NCBI RefSeq assembly: GCF_009729095.1
Contig: NZ_VTGX01000002.1
Coordinates: 558,001 to 622,000, forward strand
DNA: 64,000 nucleotides
Origin: Mycolicibacterium sp. CBMA 247
GTDB lineage: Bacteria > Actinomycetota > Actinomycetes > Mycobacteriales > Mycobacteriaceae
Direction: 5' to 3'
Shown here: positions 63,975 through 64,000 of the stretch, one piece after another
Layout of the letters: each line of letters opens with the position of its first letter
Position numbering within the stretch: position 1 is the stretch's first letter
Translations under genes and position numbers: made by a program
Notes under the pieces: model-generated
The model's database searches: none
Told to the model about the DNA's origin: nothing
What the model saw: the letters and a program-made list of their open reading frames with translations, nothing else

Positions 63975-64000
63975 ATGACCGATCACGATATAGCCGCGGC
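63975..64000 (+). CDS. start of a gene cut by the right edge
   Basis: An ATG preceded by GGGGG opens a frame (MTDHDIAA) that leaves the window after eight codons. Too short to identify. Confidence 0.35.

Overview
The window is high-GC actinobacterial DNA and almost certainly comes from a fast-growing Mycobacterium (Mycolicibacterium-type). Two secreted proteins of the MPT63 family, a mycolyltransferase of the antigen 85 family, an Rv2717c-like nitrobindin, a mycobacterial hemophore remnant and numerous fadE-type acyl-CoA dehydrogenases all point that way. No rRNA, tRNA, CRISPR array or intact insertion sequence was found.

Layout. 1-9.0 kb: an AraC-type regulator cut by the left edge, a DUF1254 lipoprotein, a small exported protein, a TetR regulator divergent from two tandem ABC1/UbiB-type kinases coupled to a cytochrome P450, a SnoaL-like protein followed by a truncated SDR gene, and mpt63. 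9.0-9.65 kb: two remnants of what looks like the end of one ISL3-type element. 9.65-29.7 kb: a mostly core-like stretch with the helicase HrpA, a fumarylacetoacetase-like protein, hydrolases, an acyl-CoA dehydrogenase pair, an FAD oxidoreductase, a cupin, an antigen 85-type enzyme with an elastin-like tail, a second MPT63-like protein, a CocE hydrolase, an S9 peptidase of foreign appearance, an acyl-CoA carboxylase beta subunit, an F420/PPOX protein, a serine hydrolase and nitrobindin. Several gene stumps (hemophore, FAD/Fe-S oxidase) lie at the joints.

30.2-40.5 kb: an amino-acid catabolic block that reads as L-lysine degradation. It holds a lysine-6-dehydrogenase/saccharopine-dehydrogenase-like enzyme, an ALDH7-type semialdehyde dehydrogenase, an ELFV amino-acid dehydrogenase, a 2-oxoadipate dioxygenase/decarboxylase (HglS type), glutaryl-CoA dehydrogenase and a fused 2-oxoacid dehydrogenase E1. 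It therefore appears to encode two alternative exits from 2-oxoadipate.

40.6-59.3 kb: a block devoted to D-amino acids and peptides. It contains an N-acyl(succinyl)amino-acid racemase of the enolase superfamily overlapping a GNAT transferase, a DapE-like desuccinylase, PucR and LysR regulators, and a tightly overlapping operon made of a peptide ABC importer (binding protein, two permeases, two ATPases), a D-aminopeptidase of the DAP/S12 type, aminopeptidase N and N-acyl-D-amino-acid deacylase. Inference: imported peptides are trimmed from D- and L-ends, acyl-D-amino acids are deacylated, D-amino acids are inverted to the L-form through N-succinylation, and L-lysine is then oxidised by the neighbouring block. 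This linked system is the most interesting content of the window.

59.4-64.0 kb: a methyltransferase and a metal-handling operon (membrane protein, PepSY membrane protein, PCu(A)C copper chaperone lipoprotein, Tat-exported DyP peroxidase), with the start of another gene at the right edge.

All functional assignments come from reading motifs by eye; no database search was run.
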